The position numbers and the translations under genes were made by a program. Under the pieces are notes generated by a model. The model did not search any database. It saw only the letters and a list, made by a program, of their open reading frames with translations, and had not been told where the DNA came from. This document shows positions 26,942 to 35,190 of a DNA stretch of 64,000 nt, piece after piece (the stretch's first letter is position 1; the number at the start of each line of letters is the position of its first letter). The stretch comes from Alistipes sp. (GTDB lineage: Bacteria; Bacteroidota; Bacteroidia; Bacteroidales; Rikenellaceae): the NCBI RefSeq assembly GCF_020026455.1, contig NZ_JAHHQJ010000009.1, forward strand, positions 1 through 64,000. The letters are read 5' to 3'.

Positions 26942-27481
26942 CTACTCGCCGCCGGGATGGCCGAGGCGCTTCGACGTCTGCTTGCTGCCGGCGACCGACT
27001 GCAGCGCGAGGTACTTCTCGCCGTAGTCGAGCACGTGCTGCAACTCGGTGCGGAAGGTGTCGAGGTGCTCCTCCTCCTCGGCGAGAATCTCCTGGAACAT
27101 CTTGTGCGTCACGGCGTCCTCATGCTCCGCGGCGGTGCGCGAGGCTTCGTTGTAGCCCTCGATCGTACTCTGCTCCAGCTGCATGGCCATGCGCAGCATC
27201 TCCCGCACGTCGGTGACCTGCCGGGTGCGGAACGCGGCGTTCATGTCCACGTCGCCCTGCAGAAACAGGATGCGGTCGGAGAACTCCTCGATATGGCGCA
27301 TCTCGGCAATCGAAATCTCGCGCAGGATCTTCGAAAGGTATCGGTAGCGCTTGTCTTCGAGATGGGTGTGGAAATACATGTACTGCAACGAAGTGGCGAT
27401 CTCCTTGCCCACGGCATCGTTCAGCAGGTCGATGCTTACCTGGTACTTGTTTTTCACGTGTGTTTCGGTCATATGCTCCAT
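26942..27481 (-). CDS. bfr: Bacterioferritin-like diiron protein
   Basis: 179-residue four-helix-bundle ferritin-like protein. The diiron ligands are E27, E60 and H63 (EMRH), E103, E136 and H139 (EEEHL), in the bacterioferritin pattern. It should oxidise ferrous iron at this centre and store it in a cage, limiting Fenton chemistry when oxygen enters. The tail after residue 155 is basic and extends beyond the usual 158 residues. The start at 27481 has a second Met at residue 4. A terminator-like hairpin with six T ends only a few bases before this ATG, and I find no good promoter between it and the upstream thioesterase gene. Confidence 0.9.
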   Translation of the reverse strand: MEHMTETHVKNKYQVSIDLLNDAVGKEIATSLQYMYFHTHLEDKRYRYLSKILREISIAEMRHIEEFSDRILFLQGDVDMNAAFRTRQVTDVREMLRMAMQLEQSTIEGYNEASRTAAEHEDAVTHKMFQEILAEEEEHLDTFRTELQHVLDYGEKYLALQSVAGSKQTSKRLGHPGGE

Positions 27482-27484
27482 GAT

Positions 27485-27517
27485 GAAAAAAGGTTTTGCA
27501 GCCGTAACTGCAAAACC
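27485..27517 (-). terminator. Terminator-like hairpin directly before the bfr start codon
   Basis: On the minus strand GGTTTTGCAG, six-base loop, CTGCAAAACC (a perfect 10-base stem, 27492-27517) followed by TTTTTT, four bases and then ATG. It would end the thioesterase transcript; whatever makes bfr mRNA must pass or start within it. Confidence 0.85.
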
Positions 27518-27553
27518 CGTTCCACAAACGCCCTGGGAAAACCCTCCCCGCGC

Positions 27554-28282
27554 CTATTTCCACTCGATGGAGGCCCGCACGGCGGCCGCAGCCCCGTCGC
27601 CCGAAATTTCGAACAGCGCCGAACGCTCGCGCAGTTCGCACCCCACCGTCAGCATCTGCCCGAAACGGCACTCCTTCAGGAAATGGATGTCCAGCCGCAC
27701 GGGCGCCTCCCAAGCCAGCATGTCGACGGGCAGCATGTCGAGCATCATTTCGATATAGCGCATCGTGTTGACGTGGCGGTTGAAGTCGATGTCGCTGTAA
27801 ACCACCCGGTGTTCAACCGTAGCAGTGGGGCTTACCGAACGGATCTTGCGCGGCTTGTCCGTCGGGGGTGCGGCATCGACGAGGGCGTCGGCATGAGCCT
27901 CGCCGACCCACGAGAGGTCGACCGCCGAACGGCTCTGCAGGTCGATCATCGCCCACTGCGTCACGGCCCGGCCGAATTCGCGGCCGGCACCATCGGTCAG
28001 CGTGAAGTTTCGCGTCGAGAGCACCCGGCCGTAGTCGCTGATCCATGTCGCCACGGTGTAATCGGTATATTGCATGGGCTGGCTGTCGCATTCGACGGCC
28101 ATGCGCGAAAGCACCCACGAATGGTTGTCGGCATTCAGCACATCGACTCCGAAGCCTTTCCCGTAGGCATCGACGCCCGCGGTATTGAGTATCGATCTGC
28201 CCAGCGAGGGGATTGTCGCCCGCAGGGTGAAATCGACATCCTGCGGTTCAACCCGATAATTATAGCGAGATTTTTCGGCCAT
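27554..28282 (-). CDS. Acyl-ACP thioesterase (FatA-like)
   Basis: 242-residue double-hotdog thioesterase that releases fatty acids from acyl carrier protein. The first hotdog begins YNYRVEPQDVDFTLRATIPSLGRSILNTAG, the typical bacterial FatA start. The second has the catalytic-region motif DIDFNRHVNTMRYIEMMLDM (residues about 165-184), with the conserved Asn and His. Length matches bacterial acyl-ACP thioesterases. It has its own promoter box at 28308 and ends at the hairpin before bfr. It is divergent from the membrane protein at 28368. Confidence 0.92.
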   Translation of the reverse strand: MAEKSRYNYRVEPQDVDFTLRATIPSLGRSILNTAGVDAYGKGFGVDVLNADNHSWVLSRMAVECDSQPMQYTDYTVATWISDYGRVLSTRNFTLTDGAGREFGRAVTQWAMIDLQSRSAVDLSWVGEAHADALVDAAPPTDKPRKIRSVSPTATVEHRVVYSDIDFNRHVNTMRYIEMMLDMLPVDMLAWEAPVRLDIHFLKECRFGQMLTVGCELRERSALFEISGDGAAAAVRASIEWK

Positions 28283-28307
28283 TGTATTGAATTTTACAAT
28301 CGTAGGG

Positions 28308-28315
28308 CAAAGATA
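28308..28315 (-). promoter_or_regulatory. -7 box for the acyl-ACP thioesterase
   Basis: TATCTTTG on the minus strand, 26 bases before the ATG. Confidence 0.75.
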
Positions 28316-28328
28316 CGCTTTTTTTTAT

Positions 28329-28336
28329 TATATTTG
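28329..28336 (+). promoter_or_regulatory. -7 box for the membrane protein at 28368
   Basis: TATATTTG, 32 bases before the ATG, back to back with the thioesterase promoter. Confidence 0.7.
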
Positions 28337-28367
28337 TTTTTGATATTAACCCTTAAACCATTCTGTC

Positions 28368-28979
28368 ATGGAAACGAAAACACTCAACTTCGGAGAAACC
28401 CTCAGAGACGCCATCACCATCGGCATAAAGAATGCCCCTTCGGTGATCGCCGCGGTGGCGCTATGGCTCGTCACGATCTGGATACCCTATCTCAACGTGG
28501 GAACCACGATCGCCATCACCCTACTGCCCACACAGCTGGCAAAAGGTGATATTGTCAACCCCCTGGGCATTTTCGACAGCAAGTACCGCCGCTACATGGG
28601 CGAATACTTCATCACGATGGGGCTGATGACCTTCTCGACACTCGTCGGCGTGCTCTTCGCCTTCGTCCCGGCCATCGTCATCTCGATCGCATGGACGCTC
28701 TCCTACTATTTCCTCTTCGAAAAGGGCAAAAATCCGATAGAGGCCATCAAGGCTTCGAACGAAGCCACCTACGGCAGCAAATGGACCATATTCTTCGTAG
28801 TACTGAGCGCCATCATCCTGTTCAGCTTCGTATTCTCCATCGCCATGACGATCTGCAACATGATCGACGTCGCCTTCATCAGCTTCATCGTCATGTTCAC
28901 CATCGTCGTGCTGACCATCTCGATCTCGATGGCAATCAGCGCATCATTCTGGAAACAACTCAAAGACAACGTGGAATAA
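28368..28979 (+). CDS. Multi-pass membrane protein of unknown function
   Basis: 203 residues with about five hydrophobic helices: APSVIAAVALWLVTIWIPYL, TTIAITLLPTQL, FITMGLMTFSTLVGVLFAFVPAIVISIAWTLSYYFLF, IFFVVLSAIILFSFVFSIAMTI, FISFIVMFTIVVLTISISMAIS. A conserved-looking cytoplasmic segment, EKGKNPIEAIKASNEATYGSKW, recalls integral-membrane families in which a large pool of helices surrounds a KN-EAxxxS motif. I do not recognise a named family. It is monocistronic, with its own promoter and terminator. Confidence 0.85.
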   Translation: METKTLNFGETLRDAITIGIKNAPSVIAAVALWLVTIWIPYLNVGTTIAITLLPTQLAKGDIVNPLGIFDSKYRRYMGEYFITMGLMTFSTLVGVLFAFVPAIVISIAWTLSYYFLFEKGKNPIEAIKASNEATYGSKWTIFFVVLSAIILFSFVFSIAMTICNMIDVAFISFIVMFTIVVLTISISMAISASFWKQLKDNVE

Positions 28980-28998
28980 AGCCTCCAGACTCCGCGCA

Positions 28999-29028
28999 AG
29001 GACGATACCCCGTATCGTCCTTTTTTTG
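28999..29028 (+). terminator. Terminator after the membrane protein gene
   Basis: AGGACGATAC / GTATCGTCCT with a three-base loop and seven T. Confidence 0.92.
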
Positions 29029-29047
29029 GCTCCGAAGAAGAAGATTA

Positions 29048-29097
29048 TCGAAAAACGATAAATATTATTTGTTTTTCGAAAATTAATCCTATCTTTG
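29048..29097 (+). promoter_or_regulatory. Promoter with inverted-repeat operator candidate for the DUF2975/Xre pair
   Basis: TATCTTTG at 29090-29097 with TTG 18 bases upstream (29069-29071). Around the -33 element lie TCGAAAAAC (29048-29056) and its exact inverse GTTTTTCGA (29071-29079). The left half also sits in a small palindrome TTATCG-AAAAA-CGATAA (29045-29061). This is a plausible binding site for the HTH protein encoded two genes on. Confidence 0.6.
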
Positions 29098-29123
29098 CAA
29101 CTGTAAAACCAAAATAGGAACAC

Positions 29124-29837
29124 ATGCAGAACAAAAAATCGCTCCTGCAACGCCTGCTGGTCATCTACATTACGTTTTTCATCGTACTCGCGGCAAGCAT
29201 CGCCCACGGAATCCTGCCCAACTTCTCGCGGGGTGCGGCGGAAGGCGTGGAACTCGGCAACAACATAGCCGAAAAGCAGAAGGCCGGCAGCCCGCGCATG
29301 ATCTACATGCTGGATGACATCCGGGTGACGCAACAGCCCGAAACAGCCGTCGACATAACCCCGGCTCCGGGCATGGAAATCAAGGCCAACATCCGCAAAC
29401 TCGGCCTCGTCGTCGAGCAGAACGCTCCGGACGCATCCCTGCTGGGACTGGCATTCCGATCGATCGGCGGCAGCATCTGGCTCTATGCCCTGGTCATGCT
29501 ATGCCCGATCCTCTATCTGGCCATCATCGTACTGATGTTCGTGATCATCCACTCGCTGCGCCAATCGATCCGCGAAGAACGCGCGCTCGACAAACGCAAC
29601 GTCTGCTATCTGCGCGCAATAGGAGTGCTGACGATCCTCACCGAACTGATCAGCGACACCGTGGACTGGGCGATGAACCGCCGAGCGGCCGAACTGCTCG
29701 CTGAAAGCGGATACACCGTCGACGCCGGATTTCACGTCTCCTATGCGATGATCATCATGGGAATCCTGATCCTTTTCGCCGCCGAGGTTTTCGCCATCGG
29801 ACAGAACTTGAGCGAAGAGCAGAAACTGACCATCTAA
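29124..29837 (+). CDS. DUF2975 membrane protein
   Basis: 237 residues with a first helix at about 10-28 (LLVIYITFFIVLAASIAHG), an extracytoplasmic loop (about 29-115) and three further helices (YALVMLCPILYLAIIVLMFVII, AIGVLTILTELI, YAMIIMGILILFAAEVFAIG). The ending AEVFAIGQNLSEEQKLTI is the signature of DUF2975. Genes of this family are nearly always followed by a small Xre/Cro-type regulator, as here. The function of the pair is unknown; a signalling or self-regulating unit is often assumed. The promoter carries an inverted repeat. Confidence 0.9.
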   Translation: MQNKKSLLQRLLVIYITFFIVLAASIAHGILPNFSRGAAEGVELGNNIAEKQKAGSPRMIYMLDDIRVTQQPETAVDITPAPGMEIKANIRKLGLVVEQNAPDASLLGLAFRSIGGSIWLYALVMLCPILYLAIIVLMFVIIHSLRQSIREERALDKRNVCYLRAIGVLTILTELISDTVDWAMNRRAAELLAESGYTVDAGFHVSYAMIIMGILILFAAEVFAIGQNLSEEQKLTI

Positions 29838-29871
29838 GACAGACGACATGAAAGTAATGCAACCGATAAAA

Positions 29872-29880
29872 GGGGGGGGG
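29872..29880. repeat. Run of nine G before the Xre regulator
   Basis: G9 lies within a short ORF that starts at 29848 and stops just after 29889. With ten G this ORF would be in frame with, and extend, the regulator's N-terminus. Confidence 0.85.
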
Positions 29881-29888
29881 ACGGCTTT

Positions 29889-30110
29889 ATGGCGATAATC
29901 ATAAACATAGACGTAATGATGGCCAAACGCAAGATGTCGCTCGGAGAACTGGCCGAACGGGTCGACATCACGCCCGCAAACCTCTCGATCCTCAAGAACG
30001 GAAAGGCCAGGGCCATCCGGTTTTCCACGCTCGAAGCAATCTGCCGCGAGCTGGAATGCCAGCCCGGGGATATCATCGAATACCGCCCCGAAGAGAAACA
30101 GGAACAATAA
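29889..30110 (+). CDS. Small Xre/Cro-type HTH regulator paired with DUF2975
   Basis: 73 residues, almost entirely one helix-turn-helix domain of the Xre (YozG-like) kind: MAKRKMSLGELAERVDITPANLSILKNG is helices 1-3, and IRFSTLEAICRELECQPGDIIEYRPE closes the fold. It begins MAIIINIDVMMAKRK, the usual start of these DUF2975 partners. It follows the DUF2975 gene by 51 bases, including a run of nine G. It probably binds its own promoter region at 29048-29079; that is inference. Confidence 0.92.
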   Translation: MAIIINIDVMMAKRKMSLGELAERVDITPANLSILKNGKARAIRFSTLEAICRELECQPGDIIEYRPEEKQEQ

Positions 30111-30123
30111 CCTTTATACCAAT

Positions 30124-32943
30124 ATGCCCATGAAAAAATTATTGATGCTGGCCGTCGCGGCTTTCGCCGCCAGCAGTGCCGTGGCACAGATGAATCAGCC
30201 GATTCCCGCCGATCCGGAGCTCCGAACCGGAAAACTGGAAAACGGGATGACCTATTACATCCGCCACAACGAAAAACCAAAAGGACAGGCCGACTTTTAC
30301 ATCCTCCACAATGTGGGTGCCATTCAGGAAAGCGACTCGCAGCAGGGTCTCGCCCATTTCCTGGAGCACATGGCATTCAACGGAACCAAGAACCTCCCGG
30401 GAAAAATGCTCACGGAGTATCTGGAGACCGTAGGCGTGAAATTCGGAGCCAACCTCAACGCAGGAACCAGCTGGGATTACACGTGCTACAACATGAAGGA
30501 CGTCCCAACCTCGCGCGAGGGAATCATCGACTCGGCGCTGCTGGTCCTGCACGACTGGTCGCACTTCATCGCGCTGGAGCCCTCAGAAATAGACTCGGAG
30601 CGCGGCGTGATCATGGAGGAGCTGCGCACGCGCGACGGCGCCGAGTGGCGTTCGTTGATGAAGATGCTGCAGGCCCTGGGAAAAGGCTCGAAATACGAGC
30701 ACCGCAACCTGATCGGCTATCTCGACGGGCTGAAGAACTTCCAACACAAGGAACTGGAGGATTTCTACAAACAATGGTACCGTCCCAATTACCAGGCCGT
30801 TATTGTTGCGGGTGACATCGATGTAGACGCCGTGGAGTCCAAGATCAAGTCGCTGATGGCCGACATCCCGGCTCCCGACGCAGGGGCTTCGCAGAAGGAG
30901 ACCATCGTGGTCCCCGACAACCAAGAGCCGATCGTCAGCATCTACACCGATCCGGAGATGCAGGGCACGAAGGTACAGCTCTTCATCAAGCGCCCGGCAC
31001 TCCCCAAACAGCTCGCCAACACGGTGCTGGCCGAGGCCAACAACGTGATCGAGGCCTACATGGTCACGATGGAGAACGCACGTCTGCAGGAGATCGCCAT
31101 GCAGCCCGACGCTCCGTTCCTCGGTGCCGGCATGAGCTCGGGTGACGTTATCGGCGTGATCCCGACGCTCAACGCCACGGTATTCGTGGCCATGACCGAG
31201 GACGGGAAGCTCGCCCGCGGCTTCGAGACCCTCTACACCGAAATGGAGAAGGTGCGTCGCTACGGATTCACGCAGGGCGAGTTCGAACGCGCCCAGGAGA
31301 ACCTGATGCGTCAGGCCGAACGTTCATATGCCAACCGCAACGACCGACGCAACGCCGAATTCGTGCAGACCTATCTGAACAACTACCAGAAGAATCACCC
31401 CATGCCCGACGCCAAGACCGAATGGCAGATCGACAGCATGCTGATCAAGATGCTCAACGTGGAGGCCGTCAATGCCTTCGCAAAGCAGACCATTCTCCCG
31501 ACGAATCAGGTGATTGTGATCACAGCTCCCGAGAAGGAGGGCATCGCGGCCCCCACGGCAGAGGAGATGCTCGCCATCCGCGACAAGGTGACCGCATCGG
31601 AGGTAACGGCCTATGAGGACAATGTGGTCAAGGAACCGCTGATCGCAGAAGGAACCGAGCTCAAAGGATCGCACGTGAAGAAGACGGTCGAAGACAAAGT
31701 GCTCGGAACGACGGAGTGGACGCTGGCCAACGGCGCGAAGGTCGTCGTGAAACCCACGACCTTCAAGGCCGACGAAGTACGTCTGGGCGTAACCGGCAAG
31801 GGAGGCCTGTCGCTGCTCTCGGACGAGGAGTTCTACATGGGCCAGGTAATGCCCGCCGTGAACTCGATGTCGGGTGTCGGCAAATTCTCGGCCACGGAAC
31901 TCAAGAAGCAGCTTTCGGGTAAAACCGCGTCGGTACAGCCCTCGGTGGAGAACTACGCCAGCGCCATGGGCGGCATCTGCTCGCCCAAGGATATCGAAAC
32001 GATGCTCCAGCTGCTCTACCTCAACTTCACCCAGCCCCGGTTCAACAAGGACGACATGGACAATCTCACGAAGATGCTCATCGCCCAGCTCGCCAATGCC
32101 AAGTCGAACCCCGACTTCCTGATGCAGGAGAAGGTCTCCGACGTGATCTTCGACCACAATCCCCGTCGTCGGATCATATCGACCGAAATCGTCGAGAAGT
32201 TCGACTTCGACCAGCTGCCCGGCATCTACGCGAAGCTCTACCCCGGAGCCAAAGGATTCGTCTTCACGTTCGTGGGCAACATAGACCCCGAAACGCTCAA
32301 GCCCCTCGTGGAGAAATACATCGGATCGATTCCCGCCGCCCGCAAACCGATCGATTACGTCGACGACAAGGCCTATCCCGTGAAAGGCCAGGTCGAGGAG
32401 GAGTTCACGACCCCGATGCAGCAGCCGAAGGTCTCGATCAACTACTACTTCTCGGGAGACATGCCCTACTCGCTCAAGAACAAAATGGCGATGTCGTTCC
32501 TGACGCAGGCTCTCAATTCGCGCTATCTCGTTTCGATCCGCGAGGAGAAGGGCGGAACCTACGGCGTACACGTTCAGGGTTCGACGGACTACATCCCCCG
32601 CGAAACCTACGGCATGACCATTGCGTTCGACACCAATGAGAAGATGGCCGACGAACTGAGCGAGATCGTGATGAAGGAGCTCGAGCAGATCGCAGCCAAC
32701 GGCCCCAAGAACGAGGACATCGAGAAACACCGCGAATTCATGCTCAAGAGCTGGAAGAACAGTCTCGAACAGAACGGATCATGGATGGGCTACATCCAGA
32801 GCAAATACGGATCGGGACTGAACTACATCGCCGACTACGAACAGGCGATCCTCGATCTGACCGGCGACGACGTGCAGGCTCTGGCCAAGAAGATCCTCGC
32901 TGACGGAAACCTCGTGAAGGTCGTGATGCGTCCGACGAAGTAA
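30124..32943 (+). CDS. M16-family zinc metallopeptidase
   Basis: 939 residues, exported (signal peptide ending near AVAQ, residue 22). The inverted zinc motif HxxEH is present as H78, E81, H82 (HFLEHMAF), with the third ligand expected in SERGVIMEELRTRD about 75 residues later. The protein has the two tandem halves of pitrilysin/PqqL-like peptidases; the second half (about 515-930) lacks the zinc motif and contains the R/Y segment (SIREEKGGTYGVHV) that completes the chamber. Probably a periplasmic peptidase degrading peptides or processing proteins. The ATG at 30130 is an alternative start. It is 13 bases after the regulator gene. Confidence 0.93.
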   Translation: MPMKKLLMLAVAAFAASSAVAQMNQPIPADPELRTGKLENGMTYYIRHNEKPKGQADFYILHNVGAIQESDSQQGLAHFLEHMAFNGTKNLPGKMLTEYLETVGVKFGANLNAGTSWDYTCYNMKDVPTSREGIIDSALLVLHDWSHFIALEPSEIDSERGVIMEELRTRDGAEWRSLMKMLQALGKGSKYEHRNLIGYLDGLKNFQHKELEDFYKQWYRPNYQAVIVAGDIDVDAVESKIKSLMADIPAPDAGASQKETIVVPDNQEPIVSIYTDPEMQGTKVQLFIKRPALPKQLANTVLAEANNVIEAYMVTMENARLQEIAMQPDAPFLGAGMSSGDVIGVIPTLNATVFVAMTEDGKLARGFETLYTEMEKVRRYGFTQGEFERAQENLMRQAERSYANRNDRRNAEFVQTYLNNYQKNHPMPDAKTEWQIDSMLIKMLNVEAVNAFAKQTILPTNQVIVITAPEKEGIAAPTAEEMLAIRDKVTASEVTAYEDNVVKEPLIAEGTELKGSHVKKTVEDKVLGTTEWTLANGAKVVVKPTTFKADEVRLGVTGKGGLSLLSDEEFYMGQVMPAVNSMSGVGKFSATELKKQLSGKTASVQPSVENYASAMGGICSPKDIETMLQLLYLNFTQPRFNKDDMDNLTKMLIAQLANAKSNPDFLMQEKVSDVIFDHNPRRRIISTEIVEKFDFDQLPGIYAKLYPGAKGFVFTFVGNIDPETLKPLVEKYIGSIPAARKPIDYVDDKAYPVKGQVEEEFTTPMQQPKVSINYYFSGDMPYSLKNKMAMSFLTQALNSRYLVSIREEKGGTYGVHVQGSTDYIPRETYGMTIAFDTNEKMADELSEIVMKELEQIAANGPKNEDIEKHREFMLKSWKNSLEQNGSWMGYIQSKYGSGLNYIADYEQAILDLTGDDVQALAKKILADGNLVKVVMRPTK

Positions 32944-32978
32944 GCGACAAAACGAACAGTTTCTCAATCCGTTTGAAC

Positions 32979-33005
32979 AAGGCAGTCACTCCGGTGGCTG
33001 CCTTT
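32979..33005 (+). terminator. Terminator after the M16 peptidase gene
   Basis: AAGGCAGTCAC / GGTGGCTGCCTTTT, stem with a G-T pair and small loop. Confidence 0.75.
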
Positions 33006-33032
33006 TCGCTTCCCGAACGGGCTGAAAATCGT

Positions 33033-33040
33033 TAACTTTG
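33033..33040 (+). promoter_or_regulatory. -7 box for the LtaS-like gene
   Basis: TAACTTTG, 24 bases before the ATG. Confidence 0.72.
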
Positions 33041-33063
33041 CAACGTTAATCAACAAACTCGTC

Positions 33064-35109
33064 ATGCAAAAAAGTATCCGGCTGGTCTCCGGCCTCTATC
33101 TCAAACTGTCGCTGCTGACCGTCGCCGTCGGTCTCGTCTTGCGCGTCGTGCTGCTTTTCAACGAGCAGACCACCTCTCTCGCCTTCTCATTCGGCGAATG
33201 GTGCAAAGTCTTCCTGCTGGGAGCCGTGAACGATTTCTGCGCCGCAACGGTGGGATTCGTCTTCCTGTGGCTCTTCATGTTGAGCGTATCGAACACCAAA
33301 TACAAAAAACCGTGGGGATACATCCTCCTCGCCCTGCTCGTGGCGGCGTTCTGCTACGTGGCGTTCTTCAACACGATCTTCGACGAATACGGAAGCGTCG
33401 CCCCGCGGATCGCCCTCTATGTGCTGGGATACTGGGCCGGAAGTTTCGCCCTGCGCCTCTTCCTGCCCGGATTCCGCAATATCTGGACCACGGTCTGGTT
33501 CGCCCTCTTCGTCGTCATCTATGCAGGCGCCATCATCTTCAACGGCATCAGCGAATATTTCTTCTGGAGCGAATTCGGCGTCCGCTACAACTTCATCGCC
33601 GTCGACTATCTGGTCTACACCAACGAAGTGGTGGGCAACATCATGGAGTCCTATCCCGTTGTGCCGATGACGCTGGGCATCATCATCGTGACGCTGCTCG
33701 TGACGTGGTACTGCTTCCGCCGCGAACTCGTGCAGACCGAATACCTGAAAGGCTGGCAATGGAAAGCCCTAAGCGTACCGGCCTACATCGCAGCGCTGTT
33801 CGCCGCAATCGGGCTGCTGAACTTCAACACCCGCTTCCAGGACAGCGCCAACGTATACGTCAACGAACTGCAGGCCAACGGGCTCTACAAATTCTACGAC
33901 GCATTCGTCAAGAACTCGCTCGACTACGAACAGTTCTACCTCACACGTCCCCAGGCCGAGGCCGAAGCCTTCGTGCACGGGGTTTACCAGAGCACGGGCG
34001 ACAATCTGCACACCGTGTGCGCCGAAGGGGAGGAGATGCACCGCAACATCGTGCTGATCACCATGGAGAGCATGAGCGCCTCGTACATGGAGCGGTTCGG
34101 CAACACGGAAAAAATCACTCCCGTGCTCGACTCGCTCTACAAATTAGGGTTGGCCTTCGATCGCGTCTACGCCACGGGCAACCGCACGGTGCGCGGTCTG
34201 GAGGCCGTGACGCTTTCGCGCCCGCCCTGCCCGGGACAGAGCATCATCAAGCGTCCGAACAACGCCGGGATGCACTCCACGGGGGCCTTGCTGCGCGACA
34301 AGGGCTATAATGTGACCTATTTCTACGGCGGCAACAGCTATTTCGACAACATGGAGACCTTCTTCTCCGGAAACGGGTATGAGATCGTCGACCAGAAAGA
34401 CTACGAGCCCGAGGAGATCACCTTCGCCAACATCTGGGGCGTCTGCGACGAAGACGCCTACCGGAAGGTCATCCGCACGCTCAACAGGGAGACCCGCAGC
34501 GGCAAGCCGTTCTTTGCCCATGTGATGACCGTCAGCAACCACCGTCCCTTCACCTACCCCGCCGGACGGATCCGCATACCCAACGACTCGAAGAGCCGTG
34601 CCGGAGGCGTGCTCTACAGCGACTATTCGCTGGGGCAGTTCTTCGCCGAAGCGGCCAGGCAGCCGTGGTTCGAAAACACAATCTTCCTCGTCACGGCCGA
34701 CCACTGCGCGTCGAGCGCCGGACGCACCGAGATTCCGCTGCAGAAATACCACATCCCGGCACTGATCCTCGCCCCCGGGCTGATCGAGCCCCAGGTGGTC
34801 GACGGTATCGTCTCGCAGATCGACCTGATGCCTACCCTGCTGTCGCTGCTCAACATGAGCTACGACTCGCATTTCTACGGCCGCAGCATCTTCGACCCAG
34901 CATACGTAAACCGCGCATTCATAGCCACCTATCAGGACCTCGGCTATCTCGAAGGCGATACCTTCACGATTCTGTCGCCCGTGCGCCGCTTCGAGCAGTA
35001 CCGCGTGGTCCCCACCGAGGAGAATCCCCATCACCTCGAAGCGATGGAGCAGAAGGATGCCGAGCAGGTCGACCGCGCAATCGGATACTACCAGACCTCC
35101 TGCAAATAA
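33064..35109 (+). CDS. LtaS-like membrane sulfatase-fold enzyme
   Basis: 681 residues. Five N-terminal membrane helices (to about residue 265) are followed by an extracytoplasmic alkaline-phosphatase/sulfatase domain (about 320-660). The metal site is recognisable: E335 in ITMESMS, T375 in TGNRTVRG as the likely nucleophile, and D546-H547 in VTADHC. This is the architecture of lipoteichoic acid synthase and of phosphoethanolamine or phosphoglycerol transferases. Gram-negative Bacteroidetes lack lipoteichoic acid, so a role in modifying lipid A, capsule or periplasmic glycan is more likely; the substrate is unknown. Own promoter and terminator. Confidence 0.9.
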   Translation: MQKSIRLVSGLYLKLSLLTVAVGLVLRVVLLFNEQTTSLAFSFGEWCKVFLLGAVNDFCAATVGFVFLWLFMLSVSNTKYKKPWGYILLALLVAAFCYVAFFNTIFDEYGSVAPRIALYVLGYWAGSFALRLFLPGFRNIWTTVWFALFVVIYAGAIIFNGISEYFFWSEFGVRYNFIAVDYLVYTNEVVGNIMESYPVVPMTLGIIIVTLLVTWYCFRRELVQTEYLKGWQWKALSVPAYIAALFAAIGLLNFNTRFQDSANVYVNELQANGLYKFYDAFVKNSLDYEQFYLTRPQAEAEAFVHGVYQSTGDNLHTVCAEGEEMHRNIVLITMESMSASYMERFGNTEKITPVLDSLYKLGLAFDRVYATGNRTVRGLEAVTLSRPPCPGQSIIKRPNNAGMHSTGALLRDKGYNVTYFYGGNSYFDNMETFFSGNGYEIVDQKDYEPEEITFANIWGVCDEDAYRKVIRTLNRETRSGKPFFAHVMTVSNHRPFTYPAGRIRIPNDSKSRAGGVLYSDYSLGQFFAEAARQPWFENTIFLVTADHCASSAGRTEIPLQKYHIPALILAPGLIEPQVVDGIVSQIDLMPTLLSLLNMSYDSHFYGRSIFDPAYVNRAFIATYQDLGYLEGDTFTILSPVRRFEQYRVVPTEENPHHLEAMEQKDAEQVDRAIGYYQTSCK

Positions 35110-35138
35110 GGTCCGGGAGCATCTGCCCCCCCCGGCAC

Positions 35139-35172
35139 AAAAAAACTGCGGCCCCATCGGGTCGCAGTTTTT
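35139..35172. terminator. Bidirectional terminator between convergent genes
   Basis: AAAAAACTGCG ... CGCAGTTTTT with an inner CCC/GGG. It ends both the LtaS-like gene and the nuclease operon. Confidence 0.9.
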
Positions 35173-35190
35173 CATTGTCCAAAAGCGGGA

